Below, in pieces: positions 46,019-55,740 of a stretch of 64,000 bases of DNA. The position numbers and the translations under genes are program-made. The notes below the pieces were generated by a model. It saw only the letters and a list, made by a program, of their open reading frames with translations, ran no database searches and had not been told where the DNA came from. The first letter of the stretch is position 1. Each line of letters starts with the position of its first letter. Source of the stretch: Victivallales bacterium (lineage in GTDB: Bacteria > Verrucomicrobiota > Lentisphaeria > Victivallales > GWF2-38-69); contig JAIPJT010000003.1 in NCBI GenBank assembly GCA_021733985.1, forward strand, positions 32,189-96,188. The letters run 5' to 3'.

Positions 46019-46678
46019 TCAACTTAGAGAGCCAATAAATTCGGAAACGATTTTAGCTGTCATTCCCCAAATCACAGGATATGTGGATTTGTAAACAATA
46101 ACTTTATGGTTATTTGATCCCCAGGGTAAAGTATATTTTTCAGGAAGGCCGAGTTTTTTTACCGGAAGCAGAGTAACTTTCCCCCCCTTATTGTCAATTA
46201 TTTCAGGTTTAGCCTCAAGCCTAAGAGTATATTCTTCAGGCCCATTTTTCCTGAAATGTTCTATTGGAAGTGTAAAAACAGAGCTGACCTCTTTCTCATC
46301 AAGACTAAGTTTGGAAGTGCTGTCAATATGAAGTATGCCGATAAAAGTATAAATTAACATTCCCATATGATGTACCAGCGTATTAAACTGGCCGAGGATC
46401 TCAATTTTATCTTCATCTATTCCAAGCTCTTCTATTGTTTCCCTGACAGCAGTATCCTGAAAATCAGCATCTTTTTCTGAGTCGAACCTGCCGCCTGGAA
46501 AGCATACTTCGGTACCCTGTTTAATATTTTTACTCCGTACTTCAAAAAGCAGGTGAAACTCATCTTTAACTTTTATTAAAGGAACAAGTATAGAAGCTTT
46601 CCTATAATGCCTGCTCCACATAATACCGGGAGTTTCGGGCAGTGATGATTTTATTTGTTTTAAATTAATTTTTTCCAT
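46019..46678 (-). CDS. Nudix hydrolase, CoA-pyrophosphatase type
   Basis: It hydrolyses a nucleoside diphosphate linked to another group. The motifs match the NudL/CoA pyrophosphatase group: a LLFEVRSKNIKQGTEVCFPGG lead, then the Nudix box with RETIEELGI (about 95-103). I chose the ATG at 46678, giving about 219 residues; the longer frame starts at TTG and overlaps the thioesterase. The ribosome site is weak. The gene sits 25 bases after a hotdog thioesterase, another CoA-ester enzyme, so both may serve CoA turnover. Confidence 0.85.
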   Translation of the reverse strand: MEKINLKQIKSSLPETPGIMWSRHYRKASILVPLIKVKDEFHLLFEVRSKNIKQGTEVCFPGGRFDSEKDADFQDTAVRETIEELGIDEDKIEILGQFNTLVHHMGMLIYTFIGILHIDSTSKLSLDEKEVSSVFTLPIEHFRKNGPEEYTLRLEAKPEIIDNKGGKVTLLPVKKLGLPEKYTLPWGSNNHKVIVYKSTYPVIWGMTAKIVSEFIGSLS

Positions 46679-46703
46679 AGTATTTAATTTTTGAGAGTTT
46701 TTT

Positions 46704-47222
46704 TTAACAGGTTTCCATAAAAGTATCAAATTTATGGATTGTTTCTTTAGACATAATGTTCAATCGCTGTGCTAACTTTTTGGTAAACATTGCAAAATGG
46801 CCCTCAGCCTCCGAGCAAAGCTTATTGTTCTGATTATAAATCTGTGCTTTCAGTACAATTTCTCTGTCGCTCTTTTTTTCATATATCCAGCCTGCTGCAT
46901 TAACTGTGGAATTAATATAAAGAGGAGAAAGATATTTTATGCTGATATTTTTTGTAAGCATAAATTTTTTTGTGAAGTAAATACCGGTCCAGGCCATCAT
47001 CTCATCGAGAACTGTAGAAATTATTCCGCCATGGACAACCTGCTCCCAGCCTCTTTTGTTTTCTTCAATATTGACTTTCGAAAAAACATATTTTTCGTCA
47101 TCAGTGTAAAACTTCATTTTTAGGCCTTCAGGGTTGTTCTTTCCGCAGGCAAAACACTGAGTATCGAGAAGATGTGTCGGTATAAACCTTAATCTTTCTA
47201 AATTTTCAAATTTTTCAAGCAT
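46704..47222 (-). CDS. Hotdog-fold thioesterase (PaaI-like)
   Basis: It is probably an acyl-CoA thioesterase. The 172-residue protein has a single hotdog domain with CFACGKNNPEGLKMKFY near 23, the active-site helix VVHGGIISTVLDEMMAW near 62-78, and LTKNISIKYLSPLYINSTV. The Asp/Glu in LDEMMAW corresponds to the catalytic acid. The C-terminal 30 residues are an extra charged tail. The Nudix gene follows after 25 bases. The substrate is unknown. Confidence 0.83.
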   Translation of the reverse strand: MLEKFENLERLRFIPTHLLDTQCFACGKNNPEGLKMKFYTDDEKYVFSKVNIEENKRGWEQVVHGGIISTVLDEMMAWTGIYFTKKFMLTKNISIKYLSPLYINSTVNAAGWIYEKKSDREIVLKAQIYNQNNKLCSEAEGHFAMFTKKLAQRLNIMSKETIHKFDTFMETC

Positions 47223-47280
47223 AATATTCTATCTACTGTATTTTTAAAATTAAAACGGTTTTTATACATAATGTAATCTT

Positions 47281-48840
47281 CTATTGGTGCAAAGTAAAGA
47301 TTTTAAACCATTCATTTTGCTCATCTGACTTAAAAAATAAATTAAGAATAAAATAAATAATACAGAAAACTGTTCCAGCGATAAATAACGAAATAATATT
47401 TCTCCAGTCTATTGCATTAATAAACTTTATTCCGGAAACGCTGTTAAAAACAAATTGGCAGGCGAAGACCGCTATTGCGGCTGAAGTTAGAATTTTTACA
47501 GCCGAAACAGCTATTTTTTTTGTTATTTGATGCCTTGTTTTATTATTTTTTATAAATAAATAAAACAATACACTGCAGTTTATATAAGATGAAATTGTAG
47601 TCGAGAGGGCTATTCCTCCCTGTCTTAAAGGAAACATAAGGAACAGATTTAGGACAAAATTGATCACTACACAGAATAAAGCGATGTTTAATGGTGTTTT
47701 CATATCTTTTTGAGCGTAAAAACCGGAAACAGCAACTTTAACGCCGGCAAAAGCTGGAATTCCAAAACAGTAAAAAAGCATAGCCCACGCAGTTTCGGTA
47801 ATATCTTTCAATCCAAATTGATTCCCTTTGTATAGTAACGAAATCAGTTCCGTTCTAAATATTACAAAAAATAAGCAGATAGGTACTGTAAGAAATATAA
47901 TTTGCCTTAATCCGTAACTCAGAGTTAATGCCAGTTCTCTATATTTTTTTTCAGCCGCTAATTTTGACATAGTAACCAGTGAGGCGTTACCAAGAGAAAC
48001 AGCAAAAATACCAAGGGGCAGATAAACTATTCTTTCACTGTAATAAAGAGCGGGAGCAGCGTAATTTCCTAAATACAATGCTATAAAACTGTCTACTAAA
48101 ATATTAATCTGAACTGCTGCCGCTCCGATAAAACCCGGGACTGCAAGATTTACAAAATCTTTGACGGTTTCATTATTAATAAATTCAGGAATAAGGTGTG
48201 CCGGTAAAAAATTTATCTTTTTTAACAGGAAGAGCATAACTGCAAGCTGAACTATACCCGATATAAGTACTGCCCAGCAAACTTTTATAATTAATTCTTC
48301 AGCTGTGGAATTTCCAAATAGCACTAAAGTTGCAATTATAAAAATATTAAGAATTACAGAAGCCAGAGCCGGAAGAAAAAATTTACCTTTTAGGTTTAAT
48401 ATTCCGCAGCAGATACCTGTTAAACAAATAAATACTGTATACGGCATTAGAATTGGGAGAAGCAGTAAAGCAGTATATATTCTGGTAATACCATAAAAAT
48501 AAGGCAGAAGAAAAATACAGATAAAACCGCTTAAAATACTTATTACCGCAAGTACAAGCCCTAATGTTGCAAAAATAATGCCGAAACTTTTCTTTGCCTC
48601 TTCTGCTCCATCTTTCCTGGTAATATGTTCAATCATCGGAATAAGTGCCTGTGAAGACGCACCTTCACCGAAAAATCTCCTGAAGGTGTTGGGAATTCTG
48701 AATGCAATCACCCATGCACTCATTATCGCGCCGGCACCGATAAATCTCGCGAAAAGTATATCTCTCAGCAATCCGAACAGCCGACTGATAAAAACAGCAA
48801 ATCCTCCGGAAGTTCCCTTTTTTATAATCTGTATGGACAT
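47281..48840 (-). CDS. murJ: Lipid II flippase MurJ
   Basis: It flips the peptidoglycan precursor lipid II across the inner membrane. I chose the ATG at 48840 (519 residues); the longer frame uses TTG. The protein has about 14 membrane segments. It carries the MVF/MurJ start SGGFAVFISRLFGLLRDILFARFIG and the family Arg motifs. ADSFIALYLGNYAAPALYYSERIVYLPLGIFAVSLGN near 235-272 is the usual MurJ stretch. It seems monocistronic, with a diverse repeat region upstream. Confidence 0.93.
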   Translation of the reverse strand: MSIQIIKKGTSGGFAVFISRLFGLLRDILFARFIGAGAIMSAWVIAFRIPNTFRRFFGEGASSQALIPMIEHITRKDGAEEAKKSFGIIFATLGLVLAVISILSGFICIFLLPYFYGITRIYTALLLLPILMPYTVFICLTGICCGILNLKGKFFLPALASVILNIFIIATLVLFGNSTAEELIIKVCWAVLISGIVQLAVMLFLLKKINFLPAHLIPEFINNETVKDFVNLAVPGFIGAAAVQINILVDSFIALYLGNYAAPALYYSERIVYLPLGIFAVSLGNASLVTMSKLAAEKKYRELALTLSYGLRQIIFLTVPICLFFVIFRTELISLLYKGNQFGLKDITETAWAMLFYCFGIPAFAGVKVAVSGFYAQKDMKTPLNIALFCVVINFVLNLFLMFPLRQGGIALSTTISSYINCSVLFYLFIKNNKTRHQITKKIAVSAVKILTSAAIAVFACQFVFNSVSGIKFINAIDWRNIISLFIAGTVFCIIYFILNLFFKSDEQNEWFKIFTLHQ

Positions 48841-49142
48841 ATTTATATACCACAAAAGTTGCCTGGTTTTTAAAAAAAGTTAGACACAAATATAATAGAG
48901 CACAAAACTTATTTTTAATTATTTTGTGCCTGTAACAGGATTCCCCCCATTGAAAAAAACATTTATTATAACAGTGTAAATTTACACTTTACTGTAAAAA
49001 ATATTAAATTTTTACCAACAAAGCTGTATTTAAGGGAAGCACTATACCCCCGTCGGAGACAAACGGCTCACCCTGCTTCGTACTGATTTACGGTACACTA
49101 TGCAGGGCAAAAAATTTTATCCGTCTTTTCACGGATTTGCGA

Positions 49143-49213
49143 GGGTCGGTGACCGCGCCCAGCCGATTTGTTCCATATAGGATTAAACTTCCCAGTAAGA
49201 AGATCAATGCTAA
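49143..49213 (-). repeat. Diverged family A-related fragment
   Basis: The stretch aligns with the end of A3. Both have GGTCGG, CGCG, TTTGTT, GATTAAACTTC and AAGATCAA.GCTAA in the same order. The preceding 49069-49140 region carries hairpins CCCTGC/GCAGGG and ATCCGT/ACGGAT that are not in A3. It is probably an old or recombined copy in direct tandem with A3. Confidence 0.55.
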
Positions 49214-49233
49214 CAGGAAATTTTCATACAATG

Positions 49234-49441
49234 TCTCCCCCTGAAACAAAAAATTACTATACAGTCAAATATTGCATTAAATCGTATAATTTTATTATAT
49301 ATTTAACAATAATGCTGTATTGCGGCGCGCTAAGCCGTCGCCCCGGAGTAGCGGGGCTATGGCTCACACGGTCGGAGATCGCGTCCTACCGTTTTGTTTC
49401 AGAAAAGATTAAACTTCGTCGTGCGAAGATCAACGCTAATT
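49234..49441 (-). repeat. Family A repeat, copy A3 (longest copy)
   Basis: It is the reverse orientation of A2. CTGAAACAAAA (49240-49250) and TTTTGTTTCAG (49392-49402) are inverted ends. It contains a GC-rich hairpin GCCCCG/CGGGGC (49340-49357) missing from A2. Its left arm with the CTTCG/CGAAG hairpin runs to the stop codon of glgA (49436-49438). With the 49143-49213 fragment it fills most of the gap between murJ and glgA. Confidence 0.8.
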
Positions 49442-50905
49442 AAAAGCGTCCTTATACATCTGTTCATATTCTGAAGCTGTTTTCTCCCATGAAAAATCAG
49501 CAGTCATTCCGTTATGAATCATCTGTTTAAAGTCCTCTTTTTCATTGTGATATGTATAAACTGCCCACCTGATAGTATTGACAACTGCATCTACATTAAG
49601 TTCGTAGAACTTGAAGCCTGTTGATTCATCTATTTTATCCGGATTATAATTGATAACAGTATCATCCAGTCCGCCTGTAGCCCTTACTATCGGGATTGTA
49701 CCGTAACGCATACTGTACATTTGGTTCAGGCCGCACGGTTCATATCTTGAAGGCATAATAAAGAAGTCACTTCCGGCTTCTATTAAATGAGCAAGTTTAT
49801 TGTTGTAGCCCAGAAATACTGAAAAGTTATCCGGAAATTGTCCGTTAAGATATGAAAGTCGTCCTTCGAGTTCCGGGTCACCTGTTCCAAGTATTGCAAC
49901 CTGAATATTCTGTTCTTCAAAAAATATTCTCTCAAGGGCACTGGTTAATACGTCTATCCCTTTCTGAGTTGCAAGTCTTGATACGAGTCCGATCAGGGGA
50001 ATGTCGGGCTTTGTCTGCAGTGAAAATTCTCTTTGAAGGGCTTCCTTGCATTTCTTTTTTCCGCTTTTATCTTCAGGGCTGAAATTAGCCGGTATAAGCT
50101 TATCTTTCTGAGGATTCCAGTCATCTGTATCAATACCGTTGAGAATACCTCTCAATTTCTGCCTGTATTCAACATGATGCAGCGGAGGATCAAGTGTAAA
50201 ACCGTATTCAGGGCTCAGAATTTCTGTTGCATAAGTCGGACTTACAGTATTGACCATATCCGCAGTTAATATCCCTGCTTTTAGAAAATTAAGCTGATCG
50301 TGGTACTCAAGGCATGACTGATTGAAATACTCCCATCCCAGTCCTGTCAGGAAAAGGTTGGATTTATCAAAAATCCCCTGGTAACCAATGTTATGGATTG
50401 TCAGCACTGAACGGCATCCCTGAAAGTTTTTATAATTCCAGTACAGAGGCGTTTTCAGGTAAACATTGCATAACGCGGACATCCAGTCATTAGTATGAAT
50501 AATGTCCGGATTAATGTCAAGAGCCAGGATAGTCTGCATGGCAGCTCTGGAAAAGAAAATAAACCTCGCGGCATTATCGCCGAAAGCAACACCGTTGTAA
50601 TCATAAAGCGACGGCCTGTCATAAAAAACATTATATTCGATAAAATAGAAAGTTAAATTATCGTTGATCTCATGTTTTCTTAGTGCTGCTTTTTCTTCTG
50701 TAAACCCGAATGGTACAGAAAGAGGCCCCTGAACGACTTCTGTTTTCTGAGTTAATTCTTTCATGACCTGCGGAAAATATGGCATAATTACAGAAACTTT
50801 ATGCCCCTTTTTTGACTGTGCTTTCGGAAGTGCTGATGCTACATCGGCCAGGCCTCCGGTCTTTGCGTAAGGATAAGCCTCACTTGTAATCCAGACGATA
50901 TTCAT
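49436..50905 (-). CDS. glgA: Glycogen synthase (ADP-glucose)
   Basis: It elongates alpha-1,4-glucan from ADP-glucose. The 489-residue GT5 enzyme begins with the donor-binding PYAKTGGLADVASALPKA near 11-28. It has TIHNIGYQGIF near 171, GLVSRLATQKGIDVL near 300, SRYEPCGLNQMYSMRYGTIPIVRATGGL near 372-400, and the usual C-terminus. The stop lies inside repeat A3. Its ATG overlaps the preceding unknown gene's TGA (ATGA), so translation is probably coupled. glgC is elsewhere, at 0.5 kb. Confidence 0.95.
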   Translation of the reverse strand: MNIVWITSEAYPYAKTGGLADVASALPKAQSKKGHKVSVIMPYFPQVMKELTQKTEVVQGPLSVPFGFTEEKAALRKHEINDNLTFYFIEYNVFYDRPSLYDYNGVAFGDNAARFIFFSRAAMQTILALDINPDIIHTNDWMSALCNVYLKTPLYWNYKNFQGCRSVLTIHNIGYQGIFDKSNLFLTGLGWEYFNQSCLEYHDQLNFLKAGILTADMVNTVSPTYATEILSPEYGFTLDPPLHHVEYRQKLRGILNGIDTDDWNPQKDKLIPANFSPEDKSGKKKCKEALQREFSLQTKPDIPLIGLVSRLATQKGIDVLTSALERIFFEEQNIQVAILGTGDPELEGRLSYLNGQFPDNFSVFLGYNNKLAHLIEAGSDFFIMPSRYEPCGLNQMYSMRYGTIPIVRATGGLDDTVINYNPDKIDESTGFKFYELNVDAVVNTIRWAVYTYHNEKEDFKQMIHNGMTADFSWEKTASEYEQMYKDAFN

Positions 50906-52014
50906 AGGTTCCCCTCTTTTTTGTGATTTTTATTTTCGGTTTCAAAATTGTTTATTGAATTGGGCAGCAGTATCCAGGAATAATCTAGACTTAAACGATA
51001 CTTTAATAAAGGATCACGCTTTATTAAATTGATTTGTCCAAGTATGTATGAATACAGTGAATTATCCGCCCTTATAGGTTTAGATTCAGTTAAAGTAATA
51101 TTAAAACTGTATATATATTCTAGTATTTTCTTTCTTGTTTCTATAGGAAGGTTTACAAAATTTTTATAACAGCTTGCACAAATATAGTACAGGTTTGATC
51201 CTAAAGTAGCTCTAAGATAATTACCGTAAAGAACATTTCCGTATTTATCTAATACTTCTGAAGTTTTACCGGTATTCTGCAGTTCTTCATAAGAAGAATT
51301 TATCAAAGTTGAGTTTCTTTCAGCTGACTCATCTTTTTCTTTGTTCTGAACATTTTTAGGAATAAGAAAATCGGGCGGATTTAGTACATACAGCAGAGGA
51401 TAATCAGGTATTTTTGCAAGTTTTTTCTTTGCTTTATCCGCAGATTTAGACGTATGTGTGTATATAAATGATCTTGCAGTCAGGTACTGAAGCCCCACTT
51501 TAATAAGACGGTGAAACTTAAGCTGCATTATATATTTTTTAACCTCAAAGTATTTCTTTCTGCCGTCGACTATCATATTGTAAAATTCAGGATCCAGCCT
51601 GCCGTCATTACTATAAGTGTACTGGGCCGCTGCATTGAAGAAAAAGTTATTAATTGTATTAATTTTAAAAGCTTCCGGATACTTTTTTTTCAGTTTTTCT
51701 TCTATAATTTTTCTGTATTCAGTAACAAAGAGCCCTTTTTTAAAATAAAATGGTTTAGAAATTTTTTTTATAGGAATGAAATTAACTTTATCCAGAAGGT
51801 CATCATAAGGGGTAGTCAGATCTTCAGCACCAGTCAGTATTATAGCTTTATTGGAACTACCGGAAAATATTGTTCCTGATATAATGTCTCTACTGTTTAT
51901 AATACCGCTGTTGGAAGGTGAAGAAATCAGTGAACCCTGTGAATCGTGCCCATACATCAGACAGCAAAATATGAAAAAGCAGTATAAATGATTTTTTACA
52001 AGGTTGTTATTCAT
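50902..52014 (-). CDS. Exported protein of unknown function coupled to glgA
   Basis: The family is not recognised. I chose the ATG at 52014; the longer frame begins with TTG. The protein (about 370 residues) starts with a hydrophobic signal-like stretch (MNNNLVKNHLYCFFIFCCLMYG). The rest is Lys/Asn/Tyr-rich and soluble, without an obvious repeat or active-site motif. A Cys pair CASCY lies near 295. Its stop overlaps the glgA start by four bases, yet it seems exported while GlgA is cytoplasmic, so coupling may be only transcriptional convenience. The membrane protein and rpoN lie upstream on the same strand. Confidence 0.6.
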   Translation of the reverse strand: MNNNLVKNHLYCFFIFCCLMYGHDSQGSLISSPSNSGIINSRDIISGTIFSGSSNKAIILTGAEDLTTPYDDLLDKVNFIPIKKISKPFYFKKGLFVTEYRKIIEEKLKKKYPEAFKINTINNFFFNAAAQYTYSNDGRLDPEFYNMIVDGRKKYFEVKKYIMQLKFHRLIKVGLQYLTARSFIYTHTSKSADKAKKKLAKIPDYPLLYVLNPPDFLIPKNVQNKEKDESAERNSTLINSSYEELQNTGKTSEVLDKYGNVLYGNYLRATLGSNLYYICASCYKNFVNLPIETRKKILEYIYSFNITLTESKPIRADNSLYSYILGQINLIKRDPLLKYRLSLDYSWILLPNSINNFETENKNHKKEGNL

Positions 52015-52102
52015 AATACCTGTATTTACTTTGTTTTGATTATAACCGTAGTATAATGGATAAATAATTTTATACCACAATCATTATTAATTTTTTAATT
52101 TG

Positions 52103-54190
52103 TCAATGTGATAGTTTTTGTCCGGTAACTCCGGACAAAGTCAGCCGTGGCCATTTCTTGAAAATCCGGAAATATAAAAATCTGCCTTCAGGAGAAGCGG
52201 GATAAAGTTCTATCGCTTTTTTAATTGTATTTTTTGCTTTTTTCAACCTTCCCTGTCTTAACAGGTTACTGCTTCTTAAAATTAGTTTTTTCGATAATTT
52301 AATATCTGTTTTTGAAATGAATTTTAAAAAGGAAAATGTATTGGAAATATAGTATGGAGCAGTATTATCGATTAAGTAAAATGTATTAAGTTTTAATGGA
52401 GTTTCAGAAATTTTATAAACCGGCGTACCGGGAATAGTTTCAGAAACGTCGGCAATATATTTTTTGGAGTAAGGCGAAATCCTTTCAGGCCGCCTGTTTT
52501 CAAACTTCATATTCCTGAAAAAAATAAAGTATTCAACCATATTTTTTCTACAGAATTTATATAGTTGCTTTTCGGTTCCGGTATATATGATTCTGTAATA
52601 TTCTTCTATTTTATCCAGATTCCCGTTTTGTAAAATGTCATTTTTTAAAACAGGCTTTAAATCGCAATATGCTGAAATCATCGAAGAGAAAGTATAGTCC
52701 GCCAAAACAATTTTCTGACAAAATTCATTTTCAAGGAGATAATTAACCAGAGCTGAATTTGTTTTTATATTAAACCATCTGCGATTTTCAAGTCCTGAAC
52801 ACCAAAAAGTTTCAGTTACTACCAGAAGAGTAAAAAAACATGCTATCAATCTCCGTTTCAGCTTAGTTGTAACAGAGTTTCTCATACCATTACATGTCAA
52901 AGCCAGAAGTATGCATATAAAGGCGGCTGCACAAATACTTATTTTTACAAAAAAAACAAATAATACGAAGTAACAGCTGCCTATCAGAAGCAGTAACAAA
53001 TAAGGTTTAAAATTTTTAACAAAATTTTTTGTAAAATCCTTTGAGAGGAAAGTTATGAAAAAAGCAGAAATTAAAGAATACAAAATTAAATGGAATAGCC
53101 GCCAGTACGAATTAAAGCTTGCAGATCTAAAGGGAGAATTCCATAAAATCCTTAACGCAATATCAAGCTTTTCAGGGTTTACAGGCTTTATGTTCCAGTA
53201 ATATAGCTTGTTTAAAAACAGTTTTATAACAAGCGAGTAATTCTGTATATAATGTATCCGGTGGAATAAAATTATCCATATGAAGGGTGTAACTGCTAAA
53301 AGAGAGAAGGAAATAATATATTTCTTTTTAGTATTGATCGAAATACCAAGAATAGACAGTAAAGACAGAAATAATGCCGCCGGCAAAAATAGTGTATTAA
53401 CAGGAGCCGCTATATAGCCGATGTTCTGTAAAGAGGGAATTAGAAACGAAGCAGCTAAAGAGGTAAAAAAAACAGCCGCGGTTACATGGAAGTTGTTGTT
53501 GCTTTTATTCAGATAAATAAGATTATAGATAATCAAATACAGTGCAAAAAAATACAGATTTAATTGAGAAAATTCAGAGATAGACAGAGCAATAAACAGG
53601 ACTATGCTCAATAGAATTAATAAAATATAATTTTTTTTCTTTATATAAAGAAAAAAGAAAAGATAAAAAAGCATTATGAATGGTACAGCAGCTATATTAC
53701 CTGTAAAATTTAAGCCGTTCGCCGGTACAACAGAAGCCGGACATACAACAAAAAGCACAGCACCGAGCAGTGACAGCATGAAAGATACATTGAGGGCTGT
53801 TAATATTAAAAAGATTATACCCGCGGAAATTGAAATAAATAACCTTAAATTCACCCTTATAAAGTTATGCAGTTCCTGAATATTAATGCTCTTGCTGTCA
53901 GCCATATAGAAAAACTTATATCCTTCTGCAATAAGATACTCCATAAGAGATGGCGATTTTGTTTTGGCTGCAGTTCTATTTTGTGTAATATAATTTATAA
54001 CCGTAGAATAATTCTGAGCTGAATAAGACTCAAAAGGCAGTATCCCGTTTATATTGCCGGAAATTTTGCAGTAATCCGAATACCGGAAAAAAAATGCAGA
54101 GACTGAAATAAGTATAAACATTAAAGCATATATTAAGAAACGATTAAAAGTAGGCCATTTTTCAGCCCTGAAAGTATTAATAGAACACAT
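52103..54190 (-). CDS. Large polytopic membrane protein, possible GT-C glycosyltransferase
   Basis: It is a protein of about 695 residues with at least ten membrane segments spread over the first 460 residues. A periplasmic loop lies after the first segment (about 38-110). A soluble C-terminal part of about 230 residues ends in a TPR-like stretch (LRSSNLLRQGRLKKAKNTIKKAIELYPASPEGRF). This layout resembles dolichol/undecaprenyl-sugar-using GT-C enzymes, but I do not see a firm catalytic motif. I chose the ATG at 54190, just after rpoN; a TTG at 54202 overlaps rpoN by eight bases. Function unknown. Confidence 0.65.
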   Translation of the reverse strand: MCSINTFRAEKWPTFNRFLIYALMFILISVSAFFFRYSDYCKISGNINGILPFESYSAQNYSTVINYITQNRTAAKTKSPSLMEYLIAEGYKFFYMADSKSINIQELHNFIRVNLRLFISISAGIIFLILTALNVSFMLSLLGAVLFVVCPASVVPANGLNFTGNIAAVPFIMLFYLFFFLYIKKKNYILLILLSIVLFIALSISEFSQLNLYFFALYLIIYNLIYLNKSNNNFHVTAAVFFTSLAASFLIPSLQNIGYIAAPVNTLFLPAALFLSLLSILGISINTKKKYIISFSLLAVTPFIWIILFHRIHYIQNYSLVIKLFLNKLYYWNIKPVNPEKLDIALRILWNSPFRSASFNSYWRLFHLILYSLISAFFITFLSKDFTKNFVKNFKPYLLLLLIGSCYFVLFVFFVKISICAAAFICILLALTCNGMRNSVTTKLKRRLIACFFTLLVVTETFWCSGLENRRWFNIKTNSALVNYLLENEFCQKIVLADYTFSSMISAYCDLKPVLKNDILQNGNLDKIEEYYRIIYTGTEKQLYKFCRKNMVEYFIFFRNMKFENRRPERISPYSKKYIADVSETIPGTPVYKISETPLKLNTFYLIDNTAPYYISNTFSFLKFISKTDIKLSKKLILRSSNLLRQGRLKKAKNTIKKAIELYPASPEGRFLYFRIFKKWPRLTLSGVTGQKLSH

Positions 54191-54194
54191 ATTC

Positions 54195-55655
54195 TTAAAC
54201 AAACTTTTTTCTTTGCCTTGAAGACGGGATACCTGTTTCCTCTCTATATTTTGTTACAGTTCTTCGGGCAACATTCAGTCCCTGCTCCTTTAAGATTTTA
54301 GAAACTGCTTCATCAGAATAGGGTTTATAAGGATCCTCATCTTCTATAATATCTTTAATTTTTTCCATAACGCTTTTGTTGGATACTATTTCTCCGCTTT
54401 CCGACTGATAACCAGTAGAGAAAAAGTATTTCATTTCAAAAACACCCTGCGGGGTTTCGACATATTTATTTGCTGAAGCACGGCTGACTGTTGTTTCGTG
54501 GACATTGATTTTATCTGCAACTTCTTTCATTGTTTGAGGTTTCAGGTACTCAATCCCCTTTTCTAAAAAATCATATTGAGAATCGATTATAACTTCTGCA
54601 ATATTTCGGATTGTTTCCTGACGCTGCTGAATATTTTTTATGATTAGATTGCCTTTTAAAACTTTTTCTTTGATATACTCTTTAGTTTCTTTTGGAATTG
54701 AAGGATCTGCGAGCATATTCAAATATTTTTTTGAGATTTTTAATTGAGGGATATATTCATTTTTGAGTATAACAGTGTATACCCCTTCAATTTTTTCTAT
54801 CGAAAGTTCCGGTATTACAACTGTGTGCTCTGTATTCGCCCCGGTATCGATCCAGGGATAAGGAGTGAGCCGTCTAATCTCATTAACTGACTTCTGCAAC
54901 TCATCTAAGCTTATATTCATTTTTTTTGCAATTTGAGGAAGATGGTTTTCGGCAAGTTCATCCAGATAATTTAATACAATATCTGCAGTTGCAGAATTTT
55001 CTCTTCCGGATTTTTTAAGTTGAAGAAACAGGCATTCCTTTAAGTCACGTGCGGCTATACCGGGGGGCTCGAACGTCTGAACAAGCTTTAAAGCTTTTTC
55101 CATCTCCTCAACACCCACACCGCCGATAACAGCTAGATCACGGAGTGAGCCCTGGAAATACCCCGCTTCATTTATACTTCCGATTATTAATTTACAGAGT
55201 TCTTTCAGGCTGTCATCGGCATTAGAAAAATTAAGCTGTTCCGTAAGTTGCTCTTCAAGGCTCGGAGGAGAAATAATGGAATTAAAAAAATGGTTATATT
55301 TTTCATTGTCTTCTGCAGTGCTTCCGCCTGCAGACGCCGTGGGGAGATAGTTGTTCCAGCGCTCTGCCATCTGTTCAAAGTTTGAATAGTCGTCATCCGC
55401 TGTATACTCGGCTTCTTCTCTGCCAAACTCTGTATCCGGACAATTTGCTTCTAAAGGTTCAGAGGAAGCCTCCTGCTGCCTTTCATTTTTGTCCCGGTCC
55501 TGTTCCAGTACTGGATTTGTTGATAATTCATCGGCTATTTTTGTCTGCAGTTCTGTCACAGGAGCTATGAGATATTCCAGTGACTGAAGCTGCGCAGGAG
55601 CAAGAACCTGTTCCTGCTTTAAACTCTGTTTCAAATTTAAATCCTGTCTTTGCAC
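54195..55655 (-). CDS. rpoN: RNA polymerase sigma-54 factor
   Basis: It directs RNA polymerase to -24/-12 promoters and needs an AAA+ activator. The 486-residue protein has the Gln/Leu-rich region I (LKQSLKQEQVLAPAQLQSLEYL), an acidic region II (about 55-110), and the core-binding domain. The DNA-binding helix-turn-helix lies near 385 (VADKINVHETTVSRASANKY). The RpoN box ARRTVTKYREE is near 466. The start is GTG at 55653-55655 with AAAGGA upstream. No enhancer-binding activator gene is in the window. Its likely local targets are the two pseudopilin promoters at 57.5 and 61.7 kb. Confidence 0.96.
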   Translation of the reverse strand: MQRQDLNLKQSLKQEQVLAPAQLQSLEYLIAPVTELQTKIADELSTNPVLEQDRDKNERQQEASSEPLEANCPDTEFGREEAEYTADDDYSNFEQMAERWNNYLPTASAGGSTAEDNEKYNHFFNSIISPPSLEEQLTEQLNFSNADDSLKELCKLIIGSINEAGYFQGSLRDLAVIGGVGVEEMEKALKLVQTFEPPGIAARDLKECLFLQLKKSGRENSATADIVLNYLDELAENHLPQIAKKMNISLDELQKSVNEIRRLTPYPWIDTGANTEHTVVIPELSIEKIEGVYTVILKNEYIPQLKISKKYLNMLADPSIPKETKEYIKEKVLKGNLIIKNIQQRQETIRNIAEVIIDSQYDFLEKGIEYLKPQTMKEVADKINVHETTVSRASANKYVETPQGVFEMKYFFSTGYQSESGEIVSNKSVMEKIKDIIEDEDPYKPYSDEAVSKILKEQGLNVARRTVTKYREETGIPSSRQRKKFV

Positions 55656-55740
55656 AGTCTTTAAATCCTTTCTTTTTCAATAAAATTAGTTTTTTTGCAA
55701 AAAGTTTTTGATAAAGCAAAAGTTTTCGTAAACCGCCCAA

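Noticed and set aside
49168..49443. 91-residue ORF in repeat A3
   Set aside because: It lies wholly within repeat sequence with hairpins, no recognisable protein features.
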